The translations under genes and the position numbers were made by a program. Of a stretch of 64,000 nt of DNA, positions 62,139 through 64,000 are shown one piece after another. The notes beneath the pieces were generated by a model. The model was not told the DNA's origin. It was given only the letters and a program-made list of their open reading frames with translations, and searched no databases. The DNA lies in assembly GCF_025698545.1 (NCBI RefSeq), contig NC_068577.1:3009501-3073500 (forward strand), read 5' to 3'. Positions within the stretch are counted from its first letter, which is position 1; each line of letters opens with the position of its first letter. Origin of the DNA: Gossypium raimondii (lineage: Eukaryota; Streptophyta; Magnoliopsida; Malvales; Malvaceae).

Positions 62139-63839
62139 GCAGAGATGGTTTGCTAAATTCCTGGCTAATTCATTACACAAAATAAAGGGGGGAAAAGACC
62201 CAGAAAGGTTAAGCTTTAAATCAAAGCATGAAAATGTAACAATTGCTAAACAAGGATGCAATAGATCTGAGGACTAAAACTCAGAAACTGGTGTTGAAGA
62301 CTTGATACAAATCTTTTGCCCTTAATACTAGGGCTTGTTGAATTAAGCATAGGTATGGAAAATTAAACCCTAAATGCATGAAAACATTAATAATCTCATG
62401 AAATGGCAACCTCTATCCAATTACTCCAACAATATTACATAATATATATACATATATATAAAGAAAACAGAAACAAAGAAAGGTGCAAAAATGTTTCAAA
62501 GCCTTACACAGATTATAGAGGAAAGATGAGCATCCTCACAAAAGGAAAAGAGGAGAAGAAAAGTAAAACCTCCATTTGCAGGGAAAGAAGGTTATGTATA
62601 TATTATACAAATAAGGACATGATTATATAGTGAATAAAGAAATACTATAAGAATATTACTTAACTGTAGTAAGAGGCTGACAATTTGGATTTTATAATGC
62701 ATAAACCAACATGATGAATGAACTGAAATATATGGCCACAAAAAGAAAGGGTTAATGGATTTCTATTATATATTAAAAAGGTTACCTTTCATTATCAATC
62801 ATATGTTGTAATGGGTGATGCTACATGTCGAAATTGTATAAAGTCAAACTACCATTAGGCTTAAATATTCCATTTTATAAGATTTAATAAATACTAATTT
62901 AACAGGTTTGGGAAGATGTAGAGAGAGATGAAACAGTGACATATCCCTCATCAACTCAGCATTCAATAGATCAATGACATGAAATTTTTCATTAGGTGCT
63001 AGTTCTTGGAGGAAGAAAATAATGGTAGGAGAGTTTTAATTTCCATTTAAAGATTGAATTTAATGTAATTTTATATTTAACCATATGCAAGAATGGTAAG
63101 GTACCAATGAGAAAATCCAGAAAGAAAAATGAAGTATACTGGATGAAATGCTAATGCCCATAATAGCTAAGCTACAGAAAATGCTGAAGTAAATGATATG
63201 AATTGGAAGCAAGATGAATATTCATTAAGAAAGCAAAATTACATCAACAATAAGCAAAAGCTAGGGTTTTTTGCTTTTGAAGGAAAAGAACATAATCCTT
63301 TGGGGGGGGGGGGAATACAGGCAGCGACGCCATGAAAATAGTTGAATATACTTAGAACATCGATATCTTACAGTACTTCCCTTGGGAACATGCATGGAGA
63401 TGCTTATGATGAGAATGTGAGCAGCTACATAGGGAGGACGAGCAAAAACATCACTTTATTTTGGATCCAAAAGAAAAAGGGTAGAAACACAGAGAAAGGA
63501 AAAAGGAGAAAGGAAAAGGAAAGCGTGGGTTGGGGGAGGGGGGGGTTGTTTTTCAAAGAGTAGTGTAGTACTATTGACAACAATGGGAAGTCGAAGAAGC
63601 TTGTACTTGTGCTAGTAATGTACTTTCATTTGATGGTTTAATTTCCATCCAGTCCTTGTTTTCTGTGGATTTTTACAATTTAGTCTCTCTCGTTGTATTC
63701 GAAAATTATTAAAGTTTAATTGATAAAAATTTTAATATATTTATGTTAAATTTGGTAACGCATTTAAATGACTAGTAGAGATCAATTAACATGGAACCTT
63801 AGATGTCATCCCAAGATCAAAATGTTTATTTGTTGCATG
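62139..63839. other. Upstream region of the bHLH gene
   Basis: Presumed promoter and 5' leader of the bHLH gene, with TA-rich microsatellite at about 62440-62462 and G-runs at about 63301-63313 and 63535-63547. A frame continues a little upstream of the ATG (to 62261) without a start codon. No other gene recognised. Confidence 0.5.
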
Positions 63840-64000
63840 TCCAAGTAGAACCTATGCTGGCGACATTGCGGACGTATCTTGGAGTGCCTTAGATGTGAAA
63901 GGTTCCAGAAAACAGAACATATTTTGTTTCATTTTCCTTTAGCGCAGGCAGTATGGAGATGCTCTGAAATCTGTTATGCCTCTTCACTCCAAGGCTCTGG
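63840..64000 (+). mobile_element. LINE fragment, zf-RVT domain, runs off the window
   Basis: The plus-strand frame reads CLRCERFQKTEHILFHFPLA followed by QAVWRC. This is the zinc-binding-in-reverse-transcriptase (zf-RVT) pattern C-x2-C, then EH-L and P-A--VW, found downstream of plant LINE reverse transcriptases. The usual CP before the A is FP here, so the site is degenerate. Left extent is uncertain and the element continues past 64000. Confidence 0.7.

Noticed and set aside
62139-62261. Upstream extension of the bHLH frame
   Set aside because: It begins at a TTG and the first in-frame ATG is 62138; the extension looks like leader sequence.

Overview
The window is nuclear DNA from a eudicot plant. 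AT-rich intergenic sequence, many GT-AG introns, plant-specific families (PERK receptor kinase, RABG3, plant G-beta) and abundant retrotransposon and MITE debris all say so. The small-transposon families and overall texture resemble Malvaceae such as cotton, but that placement is inference. I could rebuild eight protein-coding genes and one tRNA gene with in-frame splice junctions.

Layout. 1-9.6 kb is gene-poor: a 29-bp tandem repeat, a long-terminal-repeat-like remnant with degenerate internal modules, an inverted-repeat element and a decayed LINE. 9.67-23.93 kb is CAP1 (adenylyl cyclase-associated protein). Its last intron is 11.3 kb long because two related Ty1/Copia elements lie in it in opposite orientations. 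27.9-30.7 kb is the heterotrimeric G-protein beta subunit (AGB1), convergent with coatomer gamma (31.5-37.0 kb, minus). A PERK-type proline-rich receptor kinase follows (40.0-43.6 kb, minus), then a RAB7-type small GTPase (46.6-48.9 kb, plus), an intronless 3-hydroxyisobutyrate dehydrogenase-like gene (51.2-52.1 kb, plus), an intron-containing elongator tRNA-Met (53.7 kb, minus), a SAG18/alkaline ceramidase-like membrane protein (54.0-57.0 kb, minus) and a bHLH transcription factor (59.8-62.1 kb, minus). A second LINE fragment runs off the right edge.

The genes are housekeeping or signalling genes, not one pathway: actin turnover (CAP1), G-protein signalling (AGB1), vesicle traffic (coatomer gamma, RABG3), cell-wall sensing (PERK), metabolism (HIBADH-like), lipid/membrane function (SAG18-like) and transcription (bHLH). 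The most informative pattern is gene order. From memory of Arabidopsis locus numbers, CAP1-AGB1-coatomer gamma-PERK5 matches At4g34490-34460-34450-34440, and HIBADH-like-SAG18-bHLH160 matches At1g71170/71180-71190-71200. The window therefore appears to join two ancestral neighbourhoods.

Intergenic DNA is dominated by inverted-repeat (MITE or foldback) elements, several of them directly against gene promoters. I found no CRISPR array, bacterial-type system or clearly new multi-gene system. The strongest unusual items are the long inverted Copia pair in the CAP1 transcript, and a foldback element with a degenerate telomere-like loop in the presumed last intron of the bHLH gene.
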